DNA from: Lolium rigidum
Taxonomy: Eukaryota; Streptophyta; Magnoliopsida; Poales; Poaceae
Reading direction: 5' to 3'
Assembly: GCF_022539505.1 (NCBI RefSeq)
Contig: NC_061514.1
Location: 223,161,837 to 223,225,836 of the forward strand
Length of the DNA stretch: 64,000 bases
The translations under genes and the position numbers were made by a program. The first letter of the stretch is position 1, and every line of letters starts with the position of its first letter. The notes under the pieces were generated by a model. That model was not told the DNA's origin, did no database searches, and saw only the letters and a program-made list of their open reading frames with translations. Positions 23,593 through 36,617 of the stretch are shown piece after piece.

Positions 23593-25134
23593 TGATACGC
23601 GTACAGCACGCGTCCGTTGGGAACCCCAAGAGGAAGGTGTGATGCGTACAGCGGCAAGTTTTCCCTCAGAAAGAAACCAAGGTTTATCGAACCAGGAGGA
23701 GCCAAGAAGCACGTTGAAGGTTGATGGCGGCGGGATGTAGTGCGGCGCAACACCGGGGATTACGGCGCCAACGTGGAACCTGCACAACACAACCAAAGTA
23801 CTTTGCCCCAACGAAACAGTGAGGTTGTCAATCTCACCGGCTTGCTGTAACAAAGGATTAGATGTATAGTGTGGATGATGATTGTTTGCAGAAAACAGTA
23901 TAACAAGTATTGCAGTAGATTGTATTCGATGTAAAAGAATGGACCGGGATCCACAGTTCACTAGAGGTGTCTCTCCCATAAGATAAATAGCATGTTGGAT
24001 GAACAAATTACAGTCGGGCAATTGACAAATAGAGAGGGCATGACCATGCACATACATGATATGATGAGTCTTGTGAGATTTAATTGGGCATTACGACAAA
24101 GTACATAGACCGCTATCCAGCATGCATCTATGCCTAAAAAGTCCATCTTCAGGTTATCATCCGAACCCCTTCCAGTATTAAGTTGCAAACAACAGACAAT
24201 TGCATTAAGTATGGTGCGTAATGTAATCAATAACTACATCCTCGGACATAGCATCAATGTTTTATCCCTAGTGGCAATAGCACATCCACAACCTTAGAAC
24301 TTTCCGTCACTGTCCCAGATTTAATGGAGGCATGAACCCACTATCGAGCATAAATACTCCCTCTTGGAGTTAAGAGTAAAAACTTGGCCGAGCCTCTACT
24401 AATAACGGAGAGCATGCAAGATCATAAACAACACATAGGTAATAGATTGATAATCAACATAACATAGTATTCTCTATCCATCGGATCCCGACAAACACAA
24501 CATATAGAATTACAGATAGATGATCTTGATCATGTTAGGCAGCTCACAAGATCCGACAATGAAGCACATGAGGAGAAGACGACCATCTAGCTACTGCTAT
24601 GGATCCATAGTCCAGGGGTGAACTACTCATTCATCACTCCGGAGGCGACCATGGCGGTGAAGAGTCCTCCGGGAGATGATTCCCCTCTCCGGCAGCGGCG
24701 TCTCTGGAAGGTTTTCCGTATCGTGGCTCTCGGTACTGGGGGTTTCGCGACGAAGACTATATGTAGGCGGAAGGGCAGGTCAAGGGGCGACGCGAGGGGC
24801 CCACACAACAGGCCGGCGCGGCCAGGGCTTGGGCCGCGCCGCCCTGGTGTGTCGCCACCTCGTGGCCCCACTTCGACTCTCCCTCGGTCTTCTGGAAGCT
24901 TCGTGGCAAAATAGGACCCTGGGCGTTGATTTCGTCCAATTCCGAGAATATTTCCTTACTAGGATTTCTGAAACCAAAAACAGTAGAAAACAGCAACTGG
25001 CTCTTCGGCATCTCGTTAATAGGTTAGTGCCGGAAAATTCATAAAAACGACATATAATGTGTATAAAACATGTAGATATCATCATTAATGTGGCATGGAA
25101 CATAAGAAATTATCGATACGTCGGAGACGTATCA
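23593..25134 (-). repeat. Element C 3' LTR
   Basis: 1542 bases. Matches 30038-31630 except for a loss of about 48 bases near 24700, around the GGAGGCGATCTCCTG segment. Open frames on both strands in 24618-25103 are LTR shadows. Confidence 0.88.
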
Positions 25135-27727
25135 GCATCCCCAAGCTTAGTTCCTGCTCGTCCCGAGCGGTAAACGATAACAAAGATAATTTACGGAGTG
25201 ACATGCCATCATAACCTTGATCATACTATTGTAAGCATATGTAATGAATGCAGCGATCAAAACAATGGTAATGACATGAGTAAACAAATGAATCATAAAG
25301 CAAAGACTTTTCATGAATAGTACTTCAAGACAAGCATCAATAAGTCTTGCATAAAAGTTAACTCATAAAGCAATAAATCAAAGTAAAGGTATTGAAGCAA
25401 CACAAAGGAAGATTAAGTTTCAGCGGTTGCTTTCAACTTATAACATGTATATCTCATGGATATTGTCAATGTAAAGTAATATAACAAGTGCAATATGCAA
25501 GTATGTAGGAATCAATGCACAGTTCACACAAATGTTTGCTTCTTGAGGTGGAGAGAGATAGGTGAACTGACTCAACATAAAAGTAAAAGAAAGGCCCTTC
25601 GCAGAGGGAAGTATTGATTGCTATATTTGTGCTAGAGCTTTGGTTTTGAAAATAAGAAACAATTTTGTCAACGGTAGTAATAAAGCATATGTATCATGTA
25701 AATTATATCTTACAAGTTGCAAGCCTCATGCATAGTATACTAATAGTGCCCGCACCTTGTCCTAATTAGCTTGGATTACCGGGATTATCGCAAAACACAT
25801 GTTTTAACCAAGTGTCACAAAGGGGTACCTCTATGCCGCCTGTACAAAGGTCTAAGGAGAACGTTCGCATTTGGATTTCTCGCTTTTTATTATTCTCAAC
25901 TTAGACATCCATACCGGGACAACATAGACAACAAATAATGGACTCCTCTTTAATGCATAAGCATTTAGCAACAATTAATGTTCTCATATGAGATTGAGGA
26001 TATATGTCCAAAACTGAAACTTCCACCATGATTCATGGCTTTAGTTAGCGGCCCAATGTTCTTCTCTAACAATATGCATGCTCTAACCATTAAATGAGTG
26101 GTAAATCTCCCTTACTTCAGACAAGACGGACATGCATAGCAACTCACATGATATTCAACAAAGAGTAGTTGATGGCGTCCCCAGGAACATGGTTATCGCA
26201 CAACAATCAACTTAATAAGAGATAAAGTGCATAAGTACATATTCAATACCACAATAGTTTTTAAGCTATTTGTCCCATGAGCTATATATTGCAAAGGTAA
26301 AGAATGGAAATTTTAAAGGTAGCACTCAAGCAATTTACTTTGGAATGGCGGAGAAATACCATGTAGTAGGTAGGTATGGTGGACACAAATAGCATAGTGG
26401 TTGGCTCAAGGATTTTGGATGCATGAGAAGTATTCCCTCTCGATACAAGGTTTAGGCTAGCAAGGTTATTTGAAACAAACACAAGGATGAACCGGTGCAG
26501 CAAAACTCACATAAAAGACATATTGTAAACATTATAATACTCTACACCGTCTTCCTTGTTGTTCAAAACTCAATACTAGAAATTATCTAGACTTTAGAGA
26601 GACCAAATATGCAAACCAAATTTTAGCAAGCTCTAGGTGTTTCTTCATTAATGGGTGCAAAGTATATGATGCAAGAGCTTAAACATGAGCACAACAATTG
26701 CCAAGTATCAAATTATTCAAGACATTTTAGAATTACTACATGTAGCATTTCCCGATTCCAACCATATAACAATTTAACGAAGAAGATTCAACCTTCGCCA
26801 TGAATACTATGAGTAAAGCCTAAGGACATATTTGTCCATATGCAACAGCGGAGCGTGTCTCTCTCCCACACAATGAATGCTAGGATCCATTTTATTCAAA
26901 TAAAAACAAAAACAAAAACAAACCGACGCTCCAAGCAAAGCACATAAGATGTGATGGAATAAAAATATAGTTTCGGGGAGGAACCCGATAATGTTGTTGA
27001 TGAAGAAGGGGATGCCTTGGGCATCCCCAAGCTTAGACGCTTGAGTATTCTTAAAATATGCAGGGGTGAACCACCGGGCATCCCCAAGCTTAGAGCTTTC
27101 ACTCTCCTTGATCATATTGTATCATCCTCCTCTCTTGATCCTTGAAAACTTCCTCCACACCAAACTCGAAACAACTCATTAGAGGGTTAGTGCACAATAA
27201 AAATTCACATGTTCGAGAGGTGAAATAATCATTCTTAACACTTCTGGACATTGCACAAAGCTACTGGACATTAATGGAACAAAGAAATTCATCCACCATA
27301 GCAAAAGAGGCAATGCGAAATAAAAGGCAGAATCTGTCAAAATAGAACAGTCCGTAAAGACGGATTTTATTGGGGCACCAGACTTGCTCAAATAAAAATT
27401 ACCAAATTGAATGAAAGTTGCGTACATATCTGAGGATCACGCACGTAAATTGGCATATTTTTTTGAGCTACCTACAGAGAGGCAGGTCGAAATTCGTGAC
27501 AGCAAAGAAATCTGTTTCTGCACAGTAATCCAAATCTAGTATGAACATTACTATCAACAACTTTACTTGGCACAACAATGCACAAAACTAAGATAAGGAG
27601 AGGTTGCTACAGTAGTAAACAACTTCCAAGACTCAAATATAAAATAAAAATACTGTAGTAAAAACATGGGTTGTCTCCCATAAGCACTTTTCTTTAACGC
27701 CTTTCAGCTAGGCGCGGAAAGTGTATA
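25135..27727 (-). other. Polypurine tract and non-coding 3' region of element C
   Basis: The complement of GCATCCCCAAGCTTAG at 25135 is the polypurine tract beside the 3' LTR. Two more complements of AAGCTTGGGGATGCC lie near 27020 and 27080. The region aligns with the same part of A and B and has no supported coding frame. Confidence 0.75.
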
Positions 27728-29843
27728 TCAAGTATTATAAAGAGATGAAGTATCAACATCATAATTTGTTCTAATAATAGAATCAAAAGGTAACTTCATT
27801 CTCTTTCTAGGGAAGTGTTCCATACCTTTCTTGAGAGGAAATTGATATTTAATATTACCTTCCTTCATATCAATGATAGCTCCAACGAGTTCGAAGAAAA
27901 GGTCTTCCCAATATAATGGGACAAGATGCATTGCATTCAATATCCAAGACAACAAAATCAACGGGGACAAGGTTATTGTTAACGGTAATGCGAACATTAT
28001 CAATTCTCCCCAAAGGTTTCTTTATAGCATTATCAACAAGATTAACATCCAAATAACAATTTTTCAATGGTGGCAAGTCAAGCATATTATAGATTTTCTT
28101 AGGCATAACGGAAATACTTGCACCAAGATCACATAAAGCATTACAATCAAAGTCATTGACCTTCATCTTAATGATGGGCTCCCAACCATCCTCTAGCTTC
28201 CTAGGAATAGAAGCTTCACGTTCTAGTTTCTCTTTTCTAGCTTTTATGAGAGCATTTGTAATATGTTTTGTGAAAGCCAAGTTTATAGCACTAGCATTAG
28301 GACTCTTAACAAGTTTTTGTAAGAACTTTATAACTTCAGAGATGTGAAAATCATCAAAATCCAAACCATTATAATCTAAAGCAATGGGATCATCATCCCC
28401 AATGTTGGAAAAAATTTCAGCAGTTTTATCACAGGCAATTTCAGCAGTTTTAGCAGTTTCAGGCAATTTTGCACACTTTGCACTAGGAGTAGTAACATTG
28501 CCAACACCAATTATTTTACCATTGATAGTAGGAGGTGCAGCAACATGTGGAGCATTAACATTACTAGTGGTGGTAATAGTCCAAACTTTAGCTACATTAT
28601 TCTCTTTAGCTAGTTTTTCATTTTCTTCTCTTTCCCACCTAGCATGCAATTCGGCCATCAATCTTATATTCTCATTAATTCTAACTTGGATGGTATTTGC
28701 TGTAGTAACAATTTTATTTTCAATATCCTTATTAGGCATAACTTTCGATTTTAAAAGATCAACATCAGAGGCAAGACTATCAACCTTAGAAGCGAGAATA
28801 TCAATTTTATTGAGCTTTTCCTCAACAGATTTGTTAAAAACAGTTTGTGTACTAATAAATTCTTTAAGCATAGCTTCAAGTCCAGGGGGTGTATTCATAT
28901 TATTGCTGTAAGAATTCTCATAATAATTACCATAACCGTTACCATTATTATAAGGATATGGCCTATAGTTATTACTAGAATTGTTCCGATAAGCATTGTT
29001 GTTGAAATTATTATTTTTAATGTAGTTTACATCAACATGTTCTTCTTGAGCAACCAATGAAGCTAACGGAACATTATTAGGATCAACATTAGTCCTATCA
29101 TTCACAAGCATAGACATAATAGCATCAATCTTATCACTCAAGGAAGAGGTTTCTTCGACGAATTTACCTTCTTACCTTGTGGAGCTCTTTCCGTGTGCCA
29201 TTCAGAGTAATTAATCATCATATTATCAAGGAGCTTTGTTGCTTCACCAAGAGTGATGGACATAAAGGTACCTCCAGCAGCTGAATCCAATAGGTTCCGC
29301 GAAGAAAAGTTCAGTCCTGCATAAAAGGTTTGGATGATCATCCAAGTAGTCAGTCCATGGGTTGGGCAATTTTTAACCAAAGATTTCATTTTTTCCCAAG
29401 CTTGTGCAACATGCTCATTATCTAATTGCTTGAAATTCATTATGCTACTTCTCAAATATATAATTTTAGCAGGGGAATAATATCTACCAATAAAAGCATC
29501 CTTGCATTTAGTCCATAAATCAATACTATTCTTAGGCAGAGATAGCAAACAATCTTTAGCTCTTCCTCTTAATGAGAAAGGAAACAATTTTAATTTTATA
29601 ATGTCACCATCTACATCTTTATACTTTTGCATTTCACACAATTCAACAAAATTATTGAGATGGGCAGCAACAGCATCAGAACTAACACCGAGAAAATTGC
29701 TCTCGCATAACAAGATTCGATAAAGCAGGTTTAATTTCAAAGAATTCTGCTGTAGTAGCAGGTGGAGCAATAGGTGTGCATAAGAAATCATTATTATTTG
29801 TGGTTGTGAAGTCACACAACTTAGTATTTTCAGGAGTGGCCAT
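27728..29843 (-). pseudogene. gag-protease of element C, frameshifted
   Basis: The start codon is at 29843 (MATPENTKLCDF). One extra base near 29695 and one missing base near 29157 break the gag frame relative to copies A and B. From 29141 a long frame holds an Asn/Tyr-rich linker, a coiled-coil-like segment with repeated KVDSLASDVD, and the protease region with LCDLGASISVMPKK (near 28100). One extra base near 27885 interrupts it just after the ILGRPFLRT block; the C-terminal tail continues in another frame to 27728. As in A, the gene ends there and no RT follows. Confidence 0.87.
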
Positions 29844-30008
29844 TTTAGCAGTAGTAAATAAAGCAAACTAAATAAAGTAAATGCAAGCAACTAATTTTTT
29901 TGTGTTTTGATATAATGCAGCAAACAAAGTAGTAAATAAAATAAAGCAAGACAAAAACAAAGTAAAGAGATTGGATTGTGGAGACTCCCCTTGCAGCGTG
30001 TCTTGATC

Positions 30009-30026
30009 TCCCCGGCAACGGCGCCA
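30009..30026 (-). promoter_or_regulatory. Primer binding site, tRNA-Asp type (element C)
   Basis: Complement of TCCCCGGCAACGGCGCCA, identical to the primer site of A and B. Confidence 0.85.
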
Positions 30027-30037
30027 GAAAAAATGCT

Positions 30038-31630
30038 TGATACGCGTACAGCACGCGTCCGTTGGGAACCCCAAGAGGAAGGTGTGATGCGTACAGCGAC
30101 AAGTTTTCCCTCGAGAAAGAAACCAAGGTTTATCGAACCAGGAGGAGCCAAGAAGCACGTTGAAGGTTGATGGCGGCGGGATGTAGTGCGGCGCAACACC
30201 AGGGATTCCGGCGCCAACGTGGAACCTGCACAACACAACCAAAGTACTTTGCCCCAACGAAACAGTGAGATTGTCAATCTCACCGGCTTGATGTAACAAA
30301 GGATTAGATGTATAGTGTGGATGATGATTGTTTGCAGAAAAGAGTAAAACAAGTATTGCAGTAGATTGTATTCAATGTAAAAGAATGGACCGGGATCCAC
30401 AGTTCACTAGAGGTGTCTCTCCCATAAGATAAATAGCATGTTGGGTGAACAAATTACAGTCGGGCAATTGACAAATAGAGAGGGCATGACCATGCACATA
30501 CATGATATGATGAGTATTGTGAGATTTAATTGGCAATTACGACAAAGTACATAGACCGCTATCCAGCATGCATCTATGCCTAAAAAGTCCACCTTCAGGT
30601 TATCATCCGAACCCCTTCCGGTATTAAGTTGCAAACAACAGACAATTGCATTAAGTATGGTGCGTAATGTAATCAATAACTACATCATCGGACATAGCAT
30701 CAATTTTTTATCCCTAGTGGCAACAACACATCCACAACCTTAGAACTTTCTCATCACTCGTCCCAGATTTAATGGAGGCATGAACCCACTATCGAGCATA
30801 AATACTCCCTCTTGGAGTTAAGAGTAAAAACTTGGCCGAGCCTCTACTAATAACGGAGAGCATGCAAGATCATAAACAACACATAGGTAATAGATTGATA
30901 ATCAACATAACATAGTATTCTCTATCCATCGGATCCCGACAAACACAACATATAGAATTAAAGATAGATGATCTTGATCATGTTAGGCAGCTCACAAGAT
31001 CCGACAATGAAGCACATGAGGAGAAGACGACCATCTAGCTACTGCTATGGACCCATAGTCTAGGGGTGAACTACTCACTCATCACTCCGGAGGCGACCAT
31101 GGCGGTGAAGAGTCCTCCGGGAGATGATTCCCCTCTCCGGCAGGGTGCCGGAGGCGATCTCCTGAATCCCCCGAGATGGGATTGGCGGCGGCGGTGTCTC
31201 TGGAAGGTTTTCCGTATCGTGGCTCTCGGTACTGGGGGTTTTGCGACGAAGACTATATGTAGGCGGAAGGGCAGGTCAAAGGGCGACGCGAGGGGCCCAC
31301 ACAACAGGCCGGCGCAGCCAGGGCTTGGGCCGCGCCGCCCTGGTGTGTCGCCACCTCGTGGCCCCACTTCGACTCTCTCTCGGTCTTCTGGAAGCTTCGT
31401 GGCAAAATAGGACCCTGGGCGTTGATTTCGTCCAATTCCGAGAATATTTCCTTACTAGGATTTCTGAAACCAAAAACAGCAGAAAACAGCAAGCGGCTCT
31501 TCGGCATCTCGTTAATAGGTTAGTGCAGGAAAATGCATAAATACGACATATAATGTGTATAAAACATGTAGATATCATCAATAATGTGGCATGGAACATA
31601 AGAAATTATCGATACGTCGGAGACGTATCA
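30038..31630 (-). repeat. Element C 5' LTR
   Basis: 1593 bases, begins (minus) TGATACGTCTCCGACG at 31630 and ends CGCGTATCA at 30038. Confidence 0.88.
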
Positions 31631-31631
31631 G

Positions 31632-34197
31632 TTACCCGAAGTGTAATGCCCACATCACCAGCCTTTCTTTCCTGAAGTTCTCTCTTGTCCCGAATTGTAC
31701 GTCAAGTAGAATCTTGCCCAGAGGATAACTAGGCTTTTCAGGTTGAATACCGTGAAAACGCGTATCCGTTGGTATCAAGTTTGCCAGAGAAATATTCATC
31801 TTTCGCAACGTATCTGCATATATAAGGTTTAGGCTGCTTCCTCCGTCGATGAATATGCGAGAGACCTCAAACCCCGCAATGACCGCTGGTAGGATTATAA
31901 CTGATTGCCCTGGTCGCGGAATTTGGGGTGGATGATCCTCTTGGGTGAATCCTATTGCCTGTCCCGACCAATTGAGGTACTCAATAGTTGGGGGAGGCGA
32001 TTTTTCTGCCATGTACACCTGTCGCGAAATTAGCTTCTGCGCTCTGTTCGAAGGTCTGCTCTTCTGTATCATCGACACTGCTCCCGTTGTATCTATGAAG
32101 TCGCTATTATTGCCTGGAGGTGCCGCAAGTTGCAGCTGATGCTGATTTGCATTTGTAATTGCGAGTGGTGGTGGCAGGTGGATTTCACTCCTTGGCCCCT
32201 ACACATACCCCCTATTTGTTGCTTGCGTGTTGGTATTTTCGGCATATCTTCGTGCTTGAAAAGTTCGGCAGTCCTTCTGAAGATGACCCGACTATATATT
32301 TCCCTCACTATCGAGGTAAAATTGCATCTGACATGGCCCGCTCAAAATATCTTCGGAACCTAGGCCGATTATTTTCTCTGCTGGAACTCGGCCCATCCCT
32401 ATGATCGTTGCGCTGGTTGATGTTCCTCTAGTAGTCATCCCGATGATTTCCTCCACTGTTTCCTCGGAAGCCAGCTGCCACTTGGCTAGGACCGTCGTAA
32501 TCTGTAAGTGATGAAATCGTCGCCTATTTTGATTATTGTTTCTATTGCGATCTTCCTCTGGTGACCTCTGCGGTTTATTTTGAACATCATCTTCACCGCC
32601 AGCCCAACGATTTGCTATTTCCATGAGGTCCGCTATTATTCTTGGGTTGGACCTACCCAATTCCTCGATTAGATCTCTTCTTCTGATTCCTGGAACAAAT
32701 GCGTCAATTTCTCTTTCATCGGACACATTCTCTGCCGAGTTTTTTTATGATGCTCCATCGCTGGATGTACATCCTCATCGATTCGTCCAACTTCTACTTG
32801 CAAGTTCTTAACTGCTCTATTGATGCAGGTTTCTTGCACGTGGAACGGAAGTTCCTCACGAACAAGTCCTCGAAGCTCTCCCAGGTGTCGATGGATCCTC
32901 CTGGTAACTTCTTCAACCAAGATCGTGCGGCTCCACTGAGGTGAACTTGGATGCTTTGCATGGCCGTTACCCTTGTTCCGCCCATCAACTTCACTGTCTC
33001 TAGGTAGTCAACTAGCCAATCCTCTAGATCTTGCAGTCCATCAAACTTTTTATAGTTGTCAAGCAACTTGAAGCCAGAGGGCACTCGAGTTTTGCGAACC
33101 CGTCGGGTAAAGCAAGGGAGTCTGCACATGTCTTCATCGTTAACTTCTGGCGAGTTTCGACGTTCTCGTGTTCTATTTTTGCGACTTCTCTCCTCTCGCG
33201 CTCTATCAACTCGAGCGTGGGCTACCGTGTTACTTGAATCACCTTCTCGTGGAGGATCTCTCGCCGCCACCGTAGTTGGCCGAGGACTATTTTTCCTTGG
33301 ACTATTTCTTCGTGGAGCATTTTTGGGTTGTGGTGCAACCTCTCTTCCTGCTATCGCTGCCCCCATGACACCGACTCCTTCCATAGCCATCTGGTACACC
33401 GCTTCCCTGGGATCTCCCTGAGGTGGTTTGGATGCCATTATGAAGGCATGTGTCGCCATGTATCCTGCTTCCGGTGTTTTTGGGATGATGTGCCCTCTCG
33501 TGTCTATTGATACAAAGGACATGTCGAGATTTTGTATCAGGTTCTCCCATTCATGCTCGGGCATGTTTTCCAATCGAGATCTTGCTCTTGAGTGGGTTTC
33601 CCTATGAGTATCTCTCGAAGTTCTTGAGTGTCGACTCAGATTGGCCCTGCGCGCACTTGACGCAGAAGCTGCAGCTTTTCTTTCCTCGAGTATTATCCTT
33701 TGTTTTTCTAGCTCTCGTCCAGCACGAGCGAGTTTATATTGGTATGCTTGCAATGCCTGTGGCGTAGCTGCACCGGTCATCTGCTCTGTGGCATTTATGG
33801 CTCTTTGACCGGTCATCGGCTCTGTGCCATTTATGGCTCTTTGAGCTCTATCCCGAGCTTCTTGCAGGAGCTGTACTTTTTCTCGCGGTGTGGACCCGAT
33901 GTATTTATTTCATGTTCCACGCGTGAGATCTGCGGGATCGATGTATGGGTTGCCCAAATCATCGAAAGCTTCTGATGCTTCGTCCTCTGGGCGGCTTGTT
34001 CCCCCGATTATGTAGACTTGGTGATATATTGCAGTTGTGTTTTCCTCGGCTTCAGGGTCGGTGACACCGTATGGATCGGCGAAGACCTCCCTAATGGCAG
34101 TAGATTTGTCGATGAAGTCGAAGTTCGTGAAGCCAAGGTTGTCGATGCTTCCCGAGTTGATATCCAGACCGGAATCTGTGAACGACCCGAAAGTCAT
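31632..34197 (-). pseudogene. gag-protease of element D, frameshifted
   Basis: An N-terminal piece (34197-33910), a central gag piece (33816-32794) with ARSWLKKLPGGSIDTWESFE typical of plant retrotransposon gag, a following piece (32726-32292) with NRWAGGEDD, and a protease piece (32078-31632) with the IFIDGGSSLNLIY active-site block. Each piece lies in a different frame, so at least three breaks separate them. Reading is cut at element C. Confidence 0.85.
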
Positions 34198-34560
34198 GTT
34201 GCCAAGCAGATCGGCGAGTGCCCCGCCGGTGGCGCGCTTGGTGAAGCTTGGCGGCGAAAATTCCTCGTCGCCTAACTCGATTGATGATGTTGATGATCCC
34301 GAGAAATCGGAATCGGCCGCTAATGGTCCCGAAAAAATTTGTTCCGCGAGACGATGCGATCCTTATTTCCCGACGAGGAAGCGGAAGCTCCCGAACGTCA
34401 TCTCTGTCGACTCCTCCAGATTGGCATATGCATGCAAACGGGCGGGAGGGTGAGGAACAAAATCAACGAGATCAGGTTGGACATGTTTACCTCCGTCCAT
34501 CGTGTTGCTTGCCGTTGATGATGTTGACTATGCCATCGAGATCACCTCCTTGCGGCCTCC

Positions 34561-34580
34561 AATCCCCACAGACGGCGCCA
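34561..34580 (-). promoter_or_regulatory. Primer binding site of element D
   Basis: TGGCGCCGTCTGTGGGGATT on the minus strand, two bases after the LTR end. Same type as that of E; I do not assign the tRNA. Confidence 0.65.
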
Positions 34581-34582
34581 AT

Positions 34583-34966
34583 TGACAAGGGATTAACTTT
34601 TCAATGCCTACAGATTGTAGACTTACGGTTTCGTAGAAATTAGAGGGCAAGTAAATCTCGAAGGTTCAGCCGAAAAAGGTGCTCGACTCAGAAATTATGG
34701 TGTGTGTTGACAATAGATTCGATCCTTTCTTTCACCCTCGGCTCCCCTTTATATAGGAGGTGGAGCCGAGGCTTTCCGTGTCGTGTAAGTTACAAACTGT
34801 CGAGAGGCATACTGGGCCTTTTCTATCTTTCTACATGATTCCTAATACAACTCTATTTTCCTTATCGAGGATCTATGGGCTTCTGGGCCTTTAATTCTTC
34901 GGGTCGTGGGCCTACAGATAACCGCGGGTACTTTATTCGGCAGGTCTATTCGGCATGCCTATGTCA
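34583..34966 (-). repeat. Element D 5' LTR
   Basis: Bounded by TGACAAGG at 34583 and TGTCA at 34966. Contains CCTTTATATAGGAGG near 34750, a good TATA region when read on the minus strand. Confidence 0.75.
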
Positions 34967-35961
34967 TCCCCCCCAAGGGCCACAACTAGGCAACCCACAA
35001 GGTGTGGTTGGGTGGGGGGTTGCTACTAGGGTTTTGGTGAGGTCACTGAGCCAACTCATCCTAGGCGGTGCGCGGCCAGGTAGTGGCCAAAGGGGGGGGA
35101 CAACCCTAGCCCCTCCCCAAGATGGTACAGTCCTCTCCCATGACTTCTATATAAACCCAACCCCTTTCTCTCTCAAACACACAATTGACCACATGATTCT
35201 CTCTCTCCTATGTGCTGGGTTTTCTTCACGAGCTTACATCAAAATGATGCAGCACTCTCGCCGACAGGACTACGCCCTGGACTGCAGAGCTCTCTGTTAG
35301 ATTGTCGAGACGTACACATGGATACCGGCAGAGTAATCATCCGTTCAATTCTTGGAGAAAGGAGTAGATTAAATCCTTGCGCCCGGGAGGGATATGCCTA
35401 GGTGCGGGGATCGCCACGTTTCAGAGTCTTCATCGAGCCTTCCACATAATTATATATTCCACATAAAATAAGAATTCGCTACAATAATTTTCCTATAGTT
35501 TTAAGAGAAATGTGTAGATACTACAATTTTTGTGCTTCCAATCCAACGCTTGTGTTCCTATCACCGTTGTTATAGCACTCCATAAGTGGAACAGAATAAT
35601 TATTTCTTCCTCTCAATCTACTATGGTTGACAACCGACGGGCACCCATCCAAAAGGCTGCAACACTCTCACCGACAGGACTACACCCTGGATGGTGGAGC
35701 TATGTTAGATTACCGAGCTGTACACGTGGATACAGACGGAGGGATCATCCGTTAAATTCTGGGAGAAAGGAGGAGATTAAATCCTTACATGAGGGATGTA
35801 CCTAGTAGGTGCGGGGATCGCCGCGTTCAATGTCTTCATCGAGCCTTCCACATATTAATTGGTGAGTGTCCTAGACCCTCTCTTTGTAGATTGCATCTTC
35901 ATAGATAGATCTTGGTGGTATGTGTAGGTAAATTTTTGTTTTTTCATGCACGAACCTAACA
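34967..35961 (+). repeat. Copia-like LTR, 5'-truncated copy
   Basis: Matches 39697-40688 and ends CGAACCTAACA at 35961, followed by CATGC. Its 5' half was cut off by element D. It contains a TTCTATATAAACCC TATA region and an internal direct repeat of about 400 bases (units starting near 35243 and 35653), as in the other copy. Confidence 0.8.
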
Positions 35962-36617
35962 CATGCATGTTAAATCGAGTGGGTCACTTTCTTTTTTTCA
36001 ATTGATTGGCATAAATTACATCCCATTTACACTACTATTTACATGTAATTAAATTAGTAAATTACTAGCACACTAAGATTTTGAATTACATGTAAACCAC
36101 GTGTATGCATATGTTATAAATTGTACAAGACTTGACTGGAGGAAATCGACAGACTGATAGATGCACCCGACGAGGTTTACAGATGGATCTAGGGTTTATG
36201 GCTATGAAGAATACTACGACAACTTGTCTTTGATGTAGAACTTTTCCTTTCGACCAATGGTAATAGATGTCTCCATTTTACACGCTAGGTCTTGGAAGTC
36301 TAGCATTTCACGTTGATCCTATGACCTTCCTTAGTGTATGTCTGGTTGGGGGAGTCTTCATAAAATCTTGGTGTAGCACAATATATTAGGCCGGTTGGAG
36401 ATTCTAGATGACACCCTTCACATCGTGGTCGTTATGGGCAGCGTGGGTTGAAGAGTGGTGCATGTCTGTGTACCGTAAGGATATGATTTGGCCACACTTA
36501 TATCCCACAAGCCCTCGATGAATATACCTTTAATGAGGCATCCGATCTTGAGATGTCGATAAAGTTTGCCTTTCTCCTGAATAGTCCTTGTCTGATGAGC
36601 GAGTTTGCGTGCGTGCA
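35962..36617 (+). repeat. Left copy of a duplicated flank (matches 40689-41645)
   Basis: Non-coding. Aligns with the DNA after the solo LTR at 40688, except that about 320 bases present at 41300-41625 are missing here. Both copies carry the CATGC duplication of the LTR. Confidence 0.8.

Larger units (their letters stand above)
23593..31630 (-). mobile_element. Gypsy-like gag-protease element C, complete on the minus strand
   Basis: 5' LTR 30038-31630, tRNA-Asp primer site 30009-30026, broken gag-protease 29843-27728, non-coding 3' region, polypurine tract at 25135-25150 and 3' LTR 23593-25134. LTR ends are TGATACG...CGTATCA. Flanking pentamers are TTTAC on the left and GTTAC on the right, four of five identical. 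It is the same family as A and B but in opposite orientation and older by its frameshifts. Confidence 0.9.
31631..34966 (-). mobile_element. Gypsy-like element D, 5' half (LTR, primer site, gag-protease)
   Basis: 5' LTR 34583-34966 (384 bases, ends TGACA/TGTCA), primer site 34561-34580, then gag and protease on the minus strand down to 31631, where element C begins. D inserted into a Copia-like LTR: the sequence right of 34966 matches the middle of the LTR at 38568-40688. Its pol region and 3' LTR are not in the window. Confidence 0.8.

Noticed and set aside
24618..25103. Several overlapping frames on both strands, repeated at 31066-31599
   Set aside because: They are shadows inside the two LTRs of element C.
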